Assembly: GCA_009772935.1 (NCBI GenBank)
Contig: WOUR01000027.1
Location: forward strand, 1-64,000
DNA: 64,000 nucleotides
Source: Rhodospirillaceae bacterium
Lineage (GTDB): Bacteria > Pseudomonadota > Alphaproteobacteria > Reyranellales > Reyranellaceae
Direction: 5' to 3'
Part shown: piece by piece, positions 63,273-64,000 of the stretch
Numbering within the stretch: position 1 is the stretch's first letter
Layout of the letters: each line of letters opens with the position of its first letter
Program-made: the position numbers and the translations under genes
The notes under the pieces: generated by a model
The model's input: only the letters and a program-made list of their open reading frames with translations
What the model was told of the DNA's origin: nothing
Database searches by the model: none

Positions 63273-64000
63273 ATGCAGTGACCCGAGAGGGCAGGCTCGA
63301 TCGCGAGACGGCGGAAGCGCTGGAAGCAGGCCGCCCGCTCGACGCATTCGCCATCCTGGGGCCGCATGAGGGCACGGCGGGGCGAATCGTTCGTGTGTTC
63401 GTACCGGGTGCCCAGTCCGTCGAAGTGATCGGTCGCACCGATGGCCGATCATGGGGCGACCTGACGCCTGGTGCCGGCTCCGGGCTGTTCGAGGGGCCCG
63501 TCGAGCGAACCGGCGCCTACATCTTGCGGATCCAGTGGCCGGGCGCCGTGCAGGAGACGGAGGACGCCTACGCTTTCGGCCCGGTCCTCGGCGATCTCGA
63601 CCTCCATCTCTTCAACGAGGGCCGCCACTTCGAGCTGGCCGAGGCGCTGGGCGCCAACGTCGCCGCGATCGACGGGGTGGACGGTGTGCGATTCGCGGTA
63701 TGGGCGCCCAATGCCCAGCGCGTTGCGGTGATCGGGGACTTCAATTCCTGGGATCGGCGCCGGCATCCGATGCGCCTGCGGCCCTCGGCGGGGGTGTGGG
63801 AGATCTTCATCCCGCGCCTGGGTGCCGGCGCCCGCTACAAGTTCGACATCGTGGGGCCGGGCGGCGTGCACCTGCCCGACAAGGCCGATCCGGTCGCGCA
63901 ACAGGCTGAGCTGGCCCCCGCCACGGGCTCGGTGGTTGCCGCACCGGCCGCCGGACTGCGCTGGAGCGATGCGGCCTGGATGGCCGGCCGCGCCGAGCGC
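63269..64000 (+). CDS. glgB: 1,4-alpha-glucan branching enzyme GlgB, N-terminal part (runs off window)
   Basis: At least 244 residues continue through the window end. The N-terminal CBM48-like domains are visible: AFAILGPHEGTAGRIVRVFVPGA and DGVRFAVWAPNAQRVAVIGDFNSWDRRRHPMRLRPSAGVWEIFIP. Branches the alpha-glucan made by GlgE. The catalytic barrel lies outside the window. Starts with ATG in the TreS stop (ATGA). Confidence 0.93.
   Translation, partial: MNAVTREGRLDRETAEALEAGRPLDAFAILGPHEGTAGRIVRVFVPGAQSVEVIGRTDGRSWGDLTPGAGSGLFEGPVERTGAYILRIQWPGAVQETEDAYAFGPVLGDLDLHLFNEGRHFELAEALGANVAAIDGVDGVRFAVWAPNAQRVAVIGDFNSWDRRRHPMRLRPSAGVWEIFIPRLGAGARYKFDIVGPGGVHLPDKADPVAQQAELAPATGSVVAAPAAGLRWSDAAWMAGRAER

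Noticed and set aside
1-64000. CRISPR arrays, IS elements, rRNA genes
   Set aside because: No regularly spaced repeats, transposase motifs or rRNA-like sequence were found on reading the window.

Overview
The window is GC-rich (clearly above 60% by eye), densely coded chromosomal DNA with alphaproteobacterial hallmarks: a short-form HisG, the block murA / DUF2948 / hisG-hisD / UPF0262 / low-Mr phosphatase / infA / maf / RNase G / yacG / tRNA-Phe, FixK/FNR-type sites of the form TTGA-N6-TCAA, and a fused GlgE-pathway operon. Gene content resembles Rhodospirillales/Reyranella-like soil bacteria, but the genus is a guess from memory of gene order. No IS element, CRISPR array or rRNA was seen.

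Layout. 1-4.8 kb: a stress cluster (uspA-pcm diverging from groEL and a beta-propeller gene, then a host-attachment/eRF1-like gene) carrying three FixK/FNR-like boxes. 4.8-8.4 kb: a very large autotransporter whose N-terminus looks like a pepsin-type aspartic protease. 8.4-13.3 kb: hydrolase, patatin plus 3-hydroxybutyrate dehydrogenase (PHB turnover), a redoxin, a LysR regulator and a secreted cupin; three intergenic sites share the 9-mer ATTCGATAG. 13.3-18.3 kb: MFS exporter, then a split bufferin (RiPP copper-buffering) locus: bufA, DoxX and NDH-2 on one strand, bufB (DUF692/MNIO) and bufC (DUF2063) on the other. 18.4-22.5 kb: a tRNA with CAU anticodon and a two-component phosphorelay (OmpR-type regulator, hybrid kinase, Hpt). 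22.4-26 kb: thioesterase, enoyl-CoA hydratase, AtuA-like protein. 26-32.8 kb: TetR regulator and a complete RND tripartite efflux operon. 33-42.7 kb: conserved housekeeping block, interrupted by small exported proteins of unknown function.

42.7-46.7 kb: a small, lower-GC island next to tRNA-Phe with a tyrosine recombinase, an excisionase-like gene, secreted or lipoprotein genes of unknown function, and a pseudogene broken by two short tandem duplications. 46.7-54.1 kb: nitronate monooxygenase, SDR, FKBP isomerase, a 64-residue orphan with a perfect lasso-peptide leader motif, a TAXI-type TRAP transporter and a cold-shock gene. 54.3-64 kb: a molybdopterin oxidoreductase, then a translationally coupled GlgE / TreS-maltokinase / GlgB operon (trehalose to branched alpha-glucan), with glgB cut by the window edge.

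The strongest candidates for new biology are the orphan lasso-type precursor, the pepsin-like autotransporter, the divergent bufferin locus coupled to NDH-2, and the FixK-box stress module.
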